From Ottowia sp. (lineage in GTDB: Bacteria > Pseudomonadota > Gammaproteobacteria > Burkholderiales > Burkholderiaceae_C), in the NCBI RefSeq assembly GCF_016703145.1, contig NZ_JADJCO010000003.1:1690001-1754000 (forward strand): 64,000 nt of DNA. Direction: 5' to 3'. Both the position numbers and the translations under genes were made by a program. Positions 33,101 through 41,219 of this stretch are shown here, piece after piece. The notes under the pieces are model-generated. The model had not been told where the DNA came from and searched no databases. It saw only the letters and a program-made list of their open reading frames with translations. Each line of letters begins with the position of its first letter. Position 1 is the stretch's first letter.

Positions 33101-35951
33101 TCAACGAGGCGGCCCGATGCCGGGCCAGCGCGGGCGCCAGGCCCGGCTTGAGGGCGGCGTGGGCGGATTCGGCGGTCGTCCACTCCAGCAGATGCCGTTG
33201 GCTCAGCAGCATGCGGTACGCCGTGCGGGCGATCGCGTCGGCATGCAGCAGGGCCTGCGGCAGCAGTTGGGCCAGGTACCAGGCGCCACCCAGCACGGCG
33301 CGCAGCAGATCCCTGCCGCCGGCAATGGCAAAGCGCGCGCCCACCGACCGGGCGCGGCGCGGCAGCAGGCCGGCGAGGCTGCCGACCACCGGCCCGGTGG
33401 CATAGGCCATCGCCGTCAGCGCCAGCGCCATCGGCAGCGCCAGGCCATGCCCGGCCATGGCGGCGACGATCAAAACCAGCGATGCCGGCGCCACCAGGGA
33501 GCGGCGCAGGTTGTCGAACAGCTTCCAGCGGCTGACGGGGGAAAGCCCCCAGCGCCGGTGGTGCCAGAGCATCGGCAGCAGTTGCCAGTCCCCGCGGGTC
33601 CAGCGGTGCTGGCGCGCGGCGTCGGTGTCGCTGTGCGGCGGGTCCGCCTCGATCACGGCCACGTCGGACACCACCGCGCAGCGCACCAGCGCGCCCTCCA
33701 GCAGGTCGTGGCTGAGCACGCGCTCGTGCGGCAGGCGCTCGCCCAGCACGGCGTGCAGGGCGGCCACGTGCAGCAGCCCCTTGCCGATGAAGCTGCCTTC
33801 GCCGAAGAAGTCCTGGTACACGTCCGACGTCGCGGCGCTGTAGGGGTCGATGCCCTGCTGCCCCGCGAACAGCCACTGCCACGGCGAACGGGCGCCCGCC
33901 CGGGGCAGGGGCGCCACCACGCGCGGCTGCAGGATGCCGTAGCCCTGCGTCACCGTGCGGCCCGTGCCGTCCAGCCGGGGCTGGTTGTCCGGGTGCTCCG
34001 CCACGCCCACCAGGGCGCGCAACTGGCCGGGAGGCAGTTCGGTGTCGCTGTCGAGCGTCAGGACGTAGCGCGTGTCCGGCGCCGCCTGCGACAGCGCCGC
34101 CATGTCCATGAACGGCCCCGGCACGCCCGTGGCCAGCGTGGCAACCAGTTGTTCGAGCTTGCCCCGCTTGCGCTCCCACCCGATCCATTGGCGCTGGGTG
34201 GCGCTGTATACGCGGGCGCGGTGCAGCAGCAGGAAGCGCGGCGCGGCGCCGGGCGCCGGAGGGTGCCGCGCATTCAGCGCCTGCAGCAGCTCTTGCGCGT
34301 GCGCCAGCAGGGCTGCGTCTTCCGGCAGGCTCTCGGCGTCCGCATCGGCCCAGTCGCTGAGCAGGGCGAACTGGGCGCTGGCCTCCGGGTTGGCCAGGTA
34401 GTGCAGGTGCAGGCGGTGCACCAGTTGCGCGACCGTGGCGCGGCTGCCGAGCAGCGCCGGAATCACGACCATCGTGCGCGCCGACGGCGGGATGCCGTGC
34501 TTGAGCAGAAACCGCGCAAGATGCGCCGGCGTGGCCGATTCGGAGATCAGGCGGTTGACCAGGGCAATCACCGCCTCGGACGCCGGGAACGCCATCAGCA
34601 GCCCCAGCAGGCCGAGGGCCGCGTAGCCCTGCTGCGTCAGCGCGCCGCCCGACAGATGGAGCAGCCCGGCCACGAGCGCCAGCGTGCCGGCCAGGATGGC
34701 CCCCATGTAAGTGGCCGTGCGGGGGAGCGCCGGCAGCGCATGCCCCAGGTCCGCGAGGCGCCGCCGCGCGCCCAGCGCGTGCTCCAGTTGCGCGCGCCCC
34801 GCGCCATGGAGCCAGTACCCCGCCTGGGCGGCGGAGCCCTGCGCGCCGGACATGAAGCGGATCAGCGTCTGCGCCACGGCGGATTCGCTCTGCCCCTTGC
34901 AGCGCGCGGTGAGGCGCTCGATGCCGTGCAGCGTGGTGTTGCGGCTGGCATCGTCCTCGGCGACGAACACCGGCGACGCCTGCATCACGCGCATGGTCCG
35001 GCTGGTGTGGGCCACGATGCTGGGCCAGTCGCTGGCCCCGATCAGCCGCAGGGAAGCCACGGCATTGCCCACGCTCAGGTGGTCCGCGGCGTGGTCGGCG
35101 TGCTGCTGCACCTGGAGGGACGGCAGGTCGGGAATGGCTTCCTGGAGCCAACGGTCCACCGCCGGGTGCGAACCGCCGGAGCCGCCCCGGTGCCCCATCA
35201 GCACCTGGGCCAGATGGGCCAGGAAGACCTGCCCCACGCCGCGCGCATCCATCAGGCGCTGCATGGCCTGAAGCTCGTCCAGCGCCAGGGGATGGGCGCG
35301 GTCGGCGCACAGCACCGCCAGTTCCCGCGCGGCCCCGTGGCTGGCGATCCGGTCGGCCAGGCGCCGCAGGTTCTCCACCAGCACCACCCGCAGCGTGGTG
35401 GGCAGCGCGCAGAGCTCGCCCTGGCTGAGCTCGCCGCCCTCCTGGTAGGCGTTGAGAAAGCAGGTCAGCAGGTCTTCGTCGAAGGCGCTGTCGGTATGCG
35501 CCACGAAAGCCCAGGCCACGTGGTAGATGCGCGGCAGCCCGACGAGGGACTCGGCCTGCAGGACGGGCAGGGTGCGGTAGTAGCGCGTGGGCAGGCCCTC
35601 GCCGATTTCCCTCAGTTGATCCTCGATCAGCGAAAAATTGTCCAGCAGCCACTCGGAGCCCGGGCCGACTTCATGCCCGTCCTGGGTGAGTTCTGCGATG
35701 TAGCGGAACGACGTGCGCAGCGACCGCAGGTTGCCTTGCAGGCGCGGATGGAACGTGGCCTGCCCGAACCGGGCCTTGCCCACGCGGTGCGAACCGTTCA
35801 GGCTGAGCCCGTACCGTTCGAAGCCCGCGCAGCCGAACAGCTCGGCCCTGAACGGCCCGAGGGTGGGGCCGCTGCGGGTATCCAGTACACGATCGAGCTG
35901 TGGGGGTACCCAGGTCCATCGGCGTCGCAGTCCCATGGGTTTTCCGTGCAT
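26986..35951 (-). pseudogene. Cyclic beta-1,2-glucan synthase (NdvB/Cgs type), frameshifted
   Basis: A giant membrane enzyme, about 2,990 codons if read through, that builds osmoregulated periplasmic glucans. The first frame runs from 35951 to a stop at 28359 (2530 codons). Visible in it are a membrane segment near residue 415-465, the GT84 domain with TLDSDTELP near residue 632 and HDLLEG / RQHRWTRGDWQ, and GH94-like beta-sandwich regions. Homology then continues in another frame (VYEHAARAIDRSLAVG, GTGDWNDGMNRVGHEG) to 26986. The shift is at about 28451-28465, roughly codon 2498, just before the GH94 catalytic Asp in GTGDWNDG. A single missing base would explain it. Translation is probably coupled to the small gene 6 bp upstream. 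Confidence 0.85.
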
Positions 35952-35957
35952 CGGGTG

Positions 35958-36200
35958 CTACAGCACCAGCCACGCCGTGCCGGCCACCAGCGCGATCAGC
36001 AGGGTCGCCGTGAGGGCGCGCTCCGCCAGCAGGCGGTGGCATCTGGACAGGCCGGTCCACGCCGCCCGCAACGGGCCCCGCAAAGCGCCGCAGTGGGCCA
36101 GGTGCTGGCCGAGCATCAGGCGCTCGGCGCGGGGGGTTCTGTCGGGATGGCCCAGCGACGAAGTGTCCCAACTGGGAACGAGGGAAGAGAAACTGGACAT
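35958..36200 (-). CDS. Small single-pass membrane protein upstream of the glucan synthase
   Basis: An 80-residue protein starting MSSFSSLVPSWDTSSLG, with a strong ribosome site (AAGGAG) before ATG 36200. The last 15 residues (TATLLIALVAGTAWLVL) are hydrophobic, giving a C-terminal anchor. The stop is 6 bp before the glucan synthase start, so the two are almost certainly co-transcribed and probably coupled. I know no family for it. It might assist the membrane-bound synthase. Confidence 0.55.
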   Translation of the reverse strand: MSSFSSLVPSWDTSSLGHPDRTPRAERLMLGQHLAHCGALRGPLRAAWTGLSRCHRLLAERALTATLLIALVAGTAWLVL

Positions 36201-36497
36201 GAACGGACTCCTTGCGCAGCCCGCGGATCGGCAGATCCATGGGCCATGGCCCCTTGTACGGGCGCGCCGGGCAGGCGTCTGTGCGCAAGCGAACAAAGTC
36301 CGCGCGGCGGCGGGTCCACGCCCTGGGCCCTTCAGCCGCCTCGGTGCGCAAGCGCACAGACCGGCGCGTCGTCCGGGCGTAGTCTGGGTTTCATCTGGTC
36401 CATTGCCCGCTCAGGATGTTTTACGGGCCGACCCTTCGTCAAGAGACATCCGTCTGTGCGTGGAATCCATTCCACGCTTCCTCAAAGAGGTACCTCC
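36201..36497 (+). promoter_or_regulatory. Divergent control region with three GTCTGTGCG copies
   Basis: The 297-bp gap between the glucan-synthase operon and the lipoprotein gene. GTCTGTGCGC-AA-GCG begins at 36277. An inverted copy (GCGCACAGAC) ends at 36361, and a third direct copy GTCTGTGCG is at 36452-36460. A 20-bp inverted repeat, GCGTGGAAT-CC-ATTCCACGC, sits at 36458-36477, about 20 bp before the lipoprotein start. These look like operator sites shared by the two transcripts. The nearby Crp/Fnr protein is an obvious but unproven candidate to bind them. Confidence 0.5.
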
Positions 36498-36716
36498 ATG
36501 AAAACGATCAAGCTCAGCGCAGCCCTCCTGGCAGCAACCCTTCTGGTGGGCTTGAGTGCATGCAGCGGCATGTCGAGACGGGACCGGGACACGGCCATCG
36601 GCGCCGGTGTCGGCGCTGTCGGGGGCGCGGTCCTCACCGGCGGCAGCGCGGTGGGCACGGTCGGTGGAGCCGCGGTGGGCGGCGTGATCGGCAACCAGGT
36701 CGGCAAGGACAGATAA
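36498..36716 (+). CDS. Glycine-zipper (OsmB-like) lipoprotein
   Basis: A 72-residue lipoprotein. The signal peptide ends in the lipobox LSAC, giving lipidated Cys22. The mature part is a glycine-zipper hairpin, with GAGVGAVGGAVLTGG and GGAAVGGVIGNQVG forming two close-packed membrane segments. Such proteins are often osmotic- or stress-induced and sit in the outer membrane. It is divergent from the glucan-synthase operon, which fits an osmotic-response setting, and convergent with the Crp/Fnr gene. Confidence 0.8.
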   Translation: MKTIKLSAALLAATLLVGLSACSGMSRRDRDTAIGAGVGAVGGAVLTGGSAVGTVGGAAVGGVIGNQVGKDR

Positions 36717-36736
36717 GCCATCCCGGCCGGGTGACT

Positions 36737-37456
36737 CTAGTTCGCCGTGCCATGGGGCAGCAGGCGACCGTATTCCTCCCTGACCACCGCATAGCACTCA
36801 CAGGTCCGCTGTTCAAGCCCCTCGCGGTCCAGCACGGTGATGTGTCCGCGCGCGTAGCGGATGAGGCCCGCGCGCTGGAGCTTGAGCGCCGCCTCGGTGA
36901 CGCCTTCCCGCCTGACGCCCAGCATGTTGGCGATCAGCTCCTGGGTCATGACCAGTTCGTCCCCCTCCAGCCGATCCATGCTCAGCAGCAGCCAGCGGCA
37001 CAGTTGCTGGTCCAGGGAATGATGGCGATTGCACACCGCGGTCTGGGCCATCTGCGTGATCAGGGCCTGGATGTAGCGCAGCAGCAGGTGCAGCACCGGC
37101 CCCGAGCGGGCGAACTCCGCCTTGATGACGTGCGCGCGCATGCGCCAGCCCTTGCCGGCGCTTTGCACCACGGCCCGGCTGGTGGTGGACTCTCCGCCCA
37201 TGACGATGGCGATCCCCACCACGCCCTCGTTGCCCACGACCGCGATTTCCGCCGAGCCGCCGTCCTCCAGCACATACAGGAGCGACACGATCGCGTCGAT
37301 CGGGAAATAGACGTGGTTCATGGGGACGCCCGACTCGTACAGCACTTCTCCGAGCGGCATGTCCACCAACTCCAGCTCGCTTTGCCATCGCTTCCACTCC
37401 GCATCCGGCAAGGCCGCGAGCAGTTGGTTCTTTTGATGAAGAGGGGTTCGTTCCAT
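36737..37456 (-). CDS. Crp/Fnr-family transcription regulator
   Basis: A 239-residue regulator. The N-terminal cyclic-nucleotide-like beta-barrel (residues 15-130) includes GEVLYESGVPMNHVYFPIDAIVSLL. A dimer helix follows around residue 135. The winged helix (about 165-225) has MTQELIANMLGVRREGVTEAALKLQ as recognition unit. There is no N-terminal Cys cluster, so an oxygen-sensing Fe-S centre as in FNR is unlikely. The ligand is unknown. Its position next to the osmotic lipoprotein and glucan-synthase genes suggests it controls them. Confidence 0.85.
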   Translation of the reverse strand: MERTPLHQKNQLLAALPDAEWKRWQSELELVDMPLGEVLYESGVPMNHVYFPIDAIVSLLYVLEDGGSAEIAVVGNEGVVGIAIVMGGESTTSRAVVQSAGKGWRMRAHVIKAEFARSGPVLHLLLRYIQALITQMAQTAVCNRHHSLDQQLCRWLLLSMDRLEGDELVMTQELIANMLGVRREGVTEAALKLQRAGLIRYARGHITVLDREGLEQRTCECYAVVREEYGRLLPHGTAN

Positions 37457-37880
37457 GCCGTGTCTTCCAGCGCAGCTTGCCTCATGTCACCCAGTCGGCA
37501 CGAAAAGCCAGCATAGCCGGGACGCGCGCCGACACCAAGCGGCGGCGGTGCCGCGCCGAACGGGCGCGGCAGTTCACGAGACACCGCCTCCATTTGTTCA
37601 TGCACAAATGCGGGGGCGACATCGCCCAGCTCTGCTGGCCGCGGTCCGGCATTCACATTGGTTGCGAGTTACCGCCAGCTGGATACCGCCGCATGCACTT
37701 CGGCCACGTGCCAGCAGCAGCTTTCACGTCAGGTGCTGGGCCTGTCGGGCCCCACGGCGCAATCAGCAGATTCAACAGGATCGGCGAGGCCAGCCTGATG
37801 GAGTGCGGCAGTTCAGCTCGCGTGTATGTCGGGTGAATGCCGTAGCCCCCGGACGACATCGGCGGCCATGGACGCCTTGT
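37457..37880. other. Gene-free stretch between the Crp/Fnr gene and tRNA-Gly
   Basis: 424 bp with no convincing coding sequence; the open frames here have no ribosome site and unusual composition. One clear inverted repeat is present, CATTTGT-TCATGC-ACAAATG at 37591-37610. The first 100 bp would hold the promoter of the Crp/Fnr gene. Confidence 0.5.
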
Positions 37881-37954
37881 TGGAGCGGGTGAAGGGAATC
37901 GAACCCTCGTATGAAGCTTGGGAAGCTGCCGTTCTACCATTGAACTACACCCGC
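37881..37954 (-). tRNA. tRNA-Gly (CCC)
   Basis: 74 nt including an encoded CCA. On the minus strand the acceptor GCGGGTG pairs with CACCCGC, the D arm is GTTCAATGGTAGAAC, the anticodon loop TTCCCAA reads CCC, and the T loop is TTCGATT. The anticodon stem GCAGC/GCTTC has one C.T mismatch, unlike E. coli glyU, where the corresponding stem pairs fully. The hpnE stop codon lies inside its first 21 bases. Confidence 0.93.
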
Positions 37955-39313
37955 TTGAGGCGGCGATTCTAGCCCAGCGGTGTGCAGGTCCGCGGCGGCT
38001 TGCCAGCCACTGCGGACGGCGCCTTCGAGCGTGGCGGGGTAAGGGCCATCGACGTAGTCGCCACAGGCGCGCAGGCCGGGAGCGATGGCGAGGGCGGGGC
38101 GGGCGAGGGCCGGGGTGCAGGCGAAGGTGGCGCGCTTTTCGGTGAGGGTGAGCAGGGGCTCCACGCGCAGCCCGAGCTGGCGCAGGGCCTGGCGGGTGAT
38201 GGCGGCTTCGAGGTCGGCGCGCTCGCCGCTGCTGTCGCTGACGACGAAGGCGAGCAGGCCGGTGGGCGGCCCGGGCGGGACGATGGCGTCCCGGTCGAAC
38301 ACGAATTGCGCGGGCGCGTCCGCTGCGCTGCGCAGGGCCACCATGGGGGAGTGCAGCAGCGCTCGGCCGGCGGGTGCCGGCCGCGTCCGCGCATAGACGG
38401 TGGTGATGGCGCGGTGCGCCAGCCGCGCCGTGCCCTCGCTCCAGCGGCGCAGTCGATATGCTGCTGAATCAGGAGCATCCAGCGCTGACTGGATCAGAGT
38501 TTTCGCCGCATTGGGTGCCGAAGTGGCGATGATCACGCAATCGAACGCCTGCCCTGCCGCGTGCCAGTGCGGCGGCTGCCAGCGCAGCGCGTCGATGCGC
38601 TGGCCGGTGAGCACGCGGGCGCCGCGCGCTTCGAGCCAGCGCGCGGCGGCTTCGGGAAACAGCGCGCCCAGGTCGATGCGCGGCAGCAGCAGGTTGGAGC
38701 CGCCGCGCGGGCCCAGCAGCGCATCGCGCAGCACGCGCAGGAAGACCTGGCCGCTGGCCTGCGCCATGGGCGTGTTGAGGGCGGAGACGCACAGCGGCTC
38801 GATGAATTCGGCAATCAGCCGGGGCGGCAGGTCGGCGCACAGGTCGGCGACGGTGGCGGTGGCGGCGCACGCGAAGCCGGCGCGCCGCCAGCCGGCGGCC
38901 GCGCGCAGCAGGGCCAGCTTGTCGCGCCAGGGCCAGCCGCGCGCGGCCAGGATGCCGGCGGCGGCGTCCAGCGGCGCGGGCCAGTCGGGCAGGCGCAGGC
39001 CGCTGCCGTCGGGGAATTGCAGGGCCAGCGGCCGGCGCAGCAGCACCTGGGCCGGATCGACGCCGACCGTGCGCATCAGGCGCAGGCTGTCGGTGTAGGC
39101 GCCGATGAGGATGTGCTGGCCGTTGTCCACCCGCAGCTCGCGGCCGTCGGGCAGCCTCAGGGGCAGGCCGCGCGCGCGCCCGCCCAGGTGCCGCGCGGCC
39201 TCGAACACGGTGACGTGGTGGCTGTCCTGCACGGCGCGCACGGCGGCGGCCAGGCCAGCCCAGCCGGCGCCGACGATGGCGACGCGTGCCGGCGGCGCGG
39301 CGGAAGGGTTCAT
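37934..39313 (-). CDS. hpnE: Hydroxysqualene dehydroxylase HpnE
   Basis: A 459-residue FAD-dependent amine-oxidase-fold enzyme that reduces hydroxysqualene to squalene, the last step of the HpnCDE route. The dinucleotide site VAIVGAGWAGLAAAVRA is at the N-terminus, followed by GGRARGL, NGQHILIGAY and a C-terminal LRACGDYVDGPYPATLEGAVRSG FAD motif. A repeat copy is read in frame near residue 270-285. The 3' end overlaps the tRNA-Gly gene by 21 bp on the same strand, so tRNA processing would cut the end of this reading frame. Confidence 0.9.
   Translation of the reverse strand: MNPSAAPPARVAIVGAGWAGLAAAVRAVQDSHHVTVFEAARHLGGRARGLPLRLPDGRELRVDNGQHILIGAYTDSLRLMRTVGVDPAQVLLRRPLALQFPDGSGLRLPDWPAPLDAAAGILAARGWPWRDKLALLRAAAGWRRAGFACAATATVADLCADLPPRLIAEFIEPLCVSALNTPMAQASGQVFLRVLRDALLGPRGGSNLLLPRIDLGALFPEAAARWLEARGARVLTGQRIDALRWQPPHWHAAGQAFDCVIIATSAPNAAKTLIQSALDAPDSAAYRLRRWSEGTARLAHRAITTVYARTRPAPAGRALLHSPMVALRSAADAPAQFVFDRDAIVPPGPPTGLLAFVVSDSSGERADLEAAITRQALRQLGLRVEPLLTLTEKRATFACTPALARPALAIAPGLRACGDYVDGPYPATLEGAVRSGWQAAADLHTAGLESPPQAGVVQW
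38457..38508 (-). repeat. Three-hairpin repeat, copy 9 (inside hpnE, partial)
   Basis: GCTGCTGAATCAGGAGC at 38460-38476 is the same hairpin variant as in copy 8, with one mismatch. The rest, read on the minus strand, is AAAACTCTGATCCAGTCAGCGCTGGAT. The copy is short and lacks a clear middle hairpin. It encodes LIQSALDAPDSAAY of HpnE. Confidence 0.5.
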
Positions 39314-39317
39314 GCGT

Positions 39318-39380
39318 GGAAAATGGCTTCAGCCCACACGGATACTGCACTAAAAGCTATTGAAAATATAGCTATTTCCA
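39318..39380 (+). repeat. Three-hairpin repeat, copy 10 (hpnD-hpnE gap)
   Basis: A complete-looking copy in the gap between hpnD and hpnE. It has GGCTTCAGCC, then CACACGGATACTGCAC, then the right hairpin AGCTAT-TGAAAAT-ATAGCT (39355-39373), paired over 6 bp. Confidence 0.75.
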
Positions 39381-39383
39381 CGG

Positions 39384-40226
39384 TCAGAAACGCCCCAGGG
39401 CCTGCATTTTCCACGCCAGCCAGAACTTGCGCAGCGGGGTGAGGGCGATGCGCTGGTGCAGCACCTGGAAGTGCTCGGCCTCGATCTCGCGCAGCAGGGT
39501 GCGGTAGATGCTGGCCATCATCAGGCCGGGCTTCTGCGCGCGGCGGTCGGCGGCGGGCAGCAGGGCCAGGGCCTCGTCGTACAGGCGGTGCGCGCGCTCG
39601 GCCTGGAAGCGCATCAGCGCGGTGAAGCGGTCGCTGTAGACGCCCTTCAGCACTTCGTGCGCCTTCACGTCGAAGCGCTGCAGCTCGTTGACGGGCAGGT
39701 AGATGCGGTCGCGCCGCGCGTCCTCGCCGACGTCGCGGATGATGTTGGTGAGCTGGAAGGCCAGGCCCAGCGTGTGCGCGTAGGCGGTGGTCTGCGGCGC
39801 GGTCTGGCCGAAGATGCGGGCCGACACCTCGCCCACCACGCCGGCCACCAAATGGCAGTAGCGCTCCAGTTGCGCGAAGTCGAGGTAGCGCGTCTGCGCC
39901 AGGTCCATCTGGCAGCCTTCGATCACGGCCAGCAGGTGGCGCGCCTCGATGCCGAACTCACCCGTCCAGGGCATCAGCGCCTGCATCACGGGATGCGTGG
40001 GCTGGCCGGCGTAGGCGCGGCCGACCTCGGTCTGCCACCAGGCCAGCTTGGTGGCGGCCACGCCGGGGTCACGCATCTCGTCCACCACGTCGTCCACCTC
40101 GCGGCAGAAGGCGTAGAAGGCCGTGATGGCGGCGCGGCGCGGCGGCGGCAAGAAGAGAAAGGCGTAGTAGAAGCTGCTGCCCGAGGCGGCGGCCTTCTGC
40201 TGGACGTAGTCTTGGGGCGTGGTCAC
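39384..40226 (-). CDS. hpnD: Presqualene diphosphate synthase HpnD
   Basis: A 280-residue prenyl-chain condensing enzyme that joins two farnesyl diphosphates to presqualene diphosphate. The two Asp-rich motifs are REVDDVVDEM near residue 45 and FQLTNIIRDVGEDARRDRIYLP near residue 160. GSSFYYAFLFLPPPRRAAITAFYAFCR is a family signature. It follows hpnC with an 10-bp gap in the same direction, so hpnC-hpnD-hpnE form an operon. Confidence 0.92.
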   Translation of the reverse strand: MTTPQDYVQQKAAASGSSFYYAFLFLPPPRRAAITAFYAFCREVDDVVDEMRDPGVAATKLAWWQTEVGRAYAGQPTHPVMQALMPWTGEFGIEARHLLAVIEGCQMDLAQTRYLDFAQLERYCHLVAGVVGEVSARIFGQTAPQTTAYAHTLGLAFQLTNIIRDVGEDARRDRIYLPVNELQRFDVKAHEVLKGVYSDRFTALMRFQAERAHRLYDEALALLPAADRRAQKPGLMMASIYRTLLREIEAEHFQVLHQRIALTPLRKFWLAWKMQALGRF

Positions 40227-40236
40227 GCGCGGATTG

Positions 40237-41109
40237 TCACATCCGCAGCATGTGCCACAGGATCAGCGGTGCGTCGCGCCGGCCCAGCGCGGGGCGTTGC
40301 GCGAGCACGGCGGGGCCGAGCGCGTCGATGCGGTCGAGGATGCGCAGGCCGCCCTGCGCCACGGCGCGCAGCTCCCAGCCCGCGCGGCCGGGCACGCGGT
40401 GCACGATTTTCAAGCCTTTTTGCATGGTAGACCGCGCGTGGCTTGCGAGGTGTGCTATTAATTTCGTAGTTTCCGGGTCCGGCCGCAGGGCCGGGAACCG
40501 TGACGCTGGATCGGTGATGGCCAATCCGTGCGCGGCGCAGTCGGCCAGCGGCAGGTAGTAGCGGCCGCGCGGGATGTCCACGCTCAGGTCCTGCCAGAAG
40601 TTGATGAGCTGCAGCGCGGTGCAGACGGCGTCGCTCTCGGCCAGCGCCTCGGCGCCGCGCACGCCGTACAGGTGCAGCAGCAGCCGGCCGACAGGGTTGG
40701 CCGAGCGGCGGCAGTAGTCCAGCAGCGCGGGCAGGTCGGGGTAGGCGGCGCCGTCGCGCGTCATGGCCACGTCCTGCGCGAAGGCGGACAGCAGGTCGTC
40801 GAAGGGCGGCAGGGGCAGGCCGAAGGCGCGCACCTGCGCGGCCAGCGGGCCGAAGACCTGGGGCCAGCGGCTGCCTTCGGGCGGCGCGCCGGCGGCGCTG
40901 GCGTGCAGCTCGCGCCGGTACGCCGCCAGGTCGGCCAGGCGCCGGGCGGCGGGGGCGTCGCCCTCGTCGGCGATGTCGTCGGCGGTGCGCGCGAAGTGGT
41001 AGATCGCCGCGATCGGCGCGCGCAGCCGGGGCGGGCACAGCCACGAGGCGACCGGGAAGTTCTCGTAGTGGTCGATCGGCGCGTGGACGGGCGAAGGCGG
41101 GGTCGGCAT
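40237..41109 (-). CDS. hpnC: Hydroxysqualene synthase HpnC
   Basis: A 290-residue enzyme that converts presqualene diphosphate to hydroxysqualene. Starting at ATG 41109 gives MPTPPSPVHAPIDHYENFPV; the longer frame to 41229 would overlap the divergent efflux promoter. The motifs are IYHFARTADDIADEGD and LQLINFWQDLSVDIPRGRYYLP. A repeat copy is read in frame as TTKLIAHLASHARSTMQKGL near residue 220-245. With HpnD and HpnE it makes squalene for hopanoids; the cyclase gene is not in this window. Confidence 0.9.
   Translation of the reverse strand: MPTPPSPVHAPIDHYENFPVASWLCPPRLRAPIAAIYHFARTADDIADEGDAPAARRLADLAAYRRELHASAAGAPPEGSRWPQVFGPLAAQVRAFGLPLPPFDDLLSAFAQDVAMTRDGAAYPDLPALLDYCRRSANPVGRLLLHLYGVRGAEALAESDAVCTALQLINFWQDLSVDIPRGRYYLPLADCAAHGLAITDPASRFPALRPDPETTKLIAHLASHARSTMQKGLKIVHRVPGRAGWELRAVAQGGLRILDRIDALGPAVLAQRPALGRRDAPLILWHMLRM
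40404..40472 (+). repeat. Three-hairpin repeat, copy 11 (inside hpnC)
   Basis: GATTTTCAAGCCTTTTTGCAT at the left and GTGCTATTAATTTCGTAGTTT at the right match the family ends. The centre CCGCGCGTGGCTTGCGAGG is diverged. The block is clearly AT-richer than the rest of the gene and stays in frame. Confidence 0.65.
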
Positions 41110-41149
41110 GGGCGGCGCCGCGATTGTGCCTGCCCCCTTCCGATTCGTC

Positions 41150-41193
41150 TTGACAGGCTCCCGCGCCTTGCCATAGATTACTAACCAGTCAGT
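41150..41193 (+). promoter_or_regulatory. Promoter and possible TetR-type operator of the RND pair
   Basis: TTGACA at 41150-41155 and TAGATT at 41174-41179 are separated by 18 bp and could be a sigma-70 promoter. ACTAACCAGTCAGT at 41180-41193 is an imperfect inverted repeat of the ACTNAC/GTNAGT kind often bound by TetR-type efflux repressors. No repressor gene is adjacent, so the regulator would be elsewhere. Confidence 0.5.
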
Positions 41194-41219
41194 CATTAAT
41201 TGCTTCAAAGGTGTCCTCG

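Noticed and set aside
31413..36716. A 1767-codon plus-strand frame opposite the glucan synthase.
   Set aside because: Antisense shadow. Only its last 72 codons are a real gene (the glycine-zipper lipoprotein), which has its own ATG and ribosome site.
37477..37836. A 119-codon frame in the gap before tRNA-Gly.
   Set aside because: No ribosome site, odd composition rich in Arg, Cys and His, and no recognisable motif.
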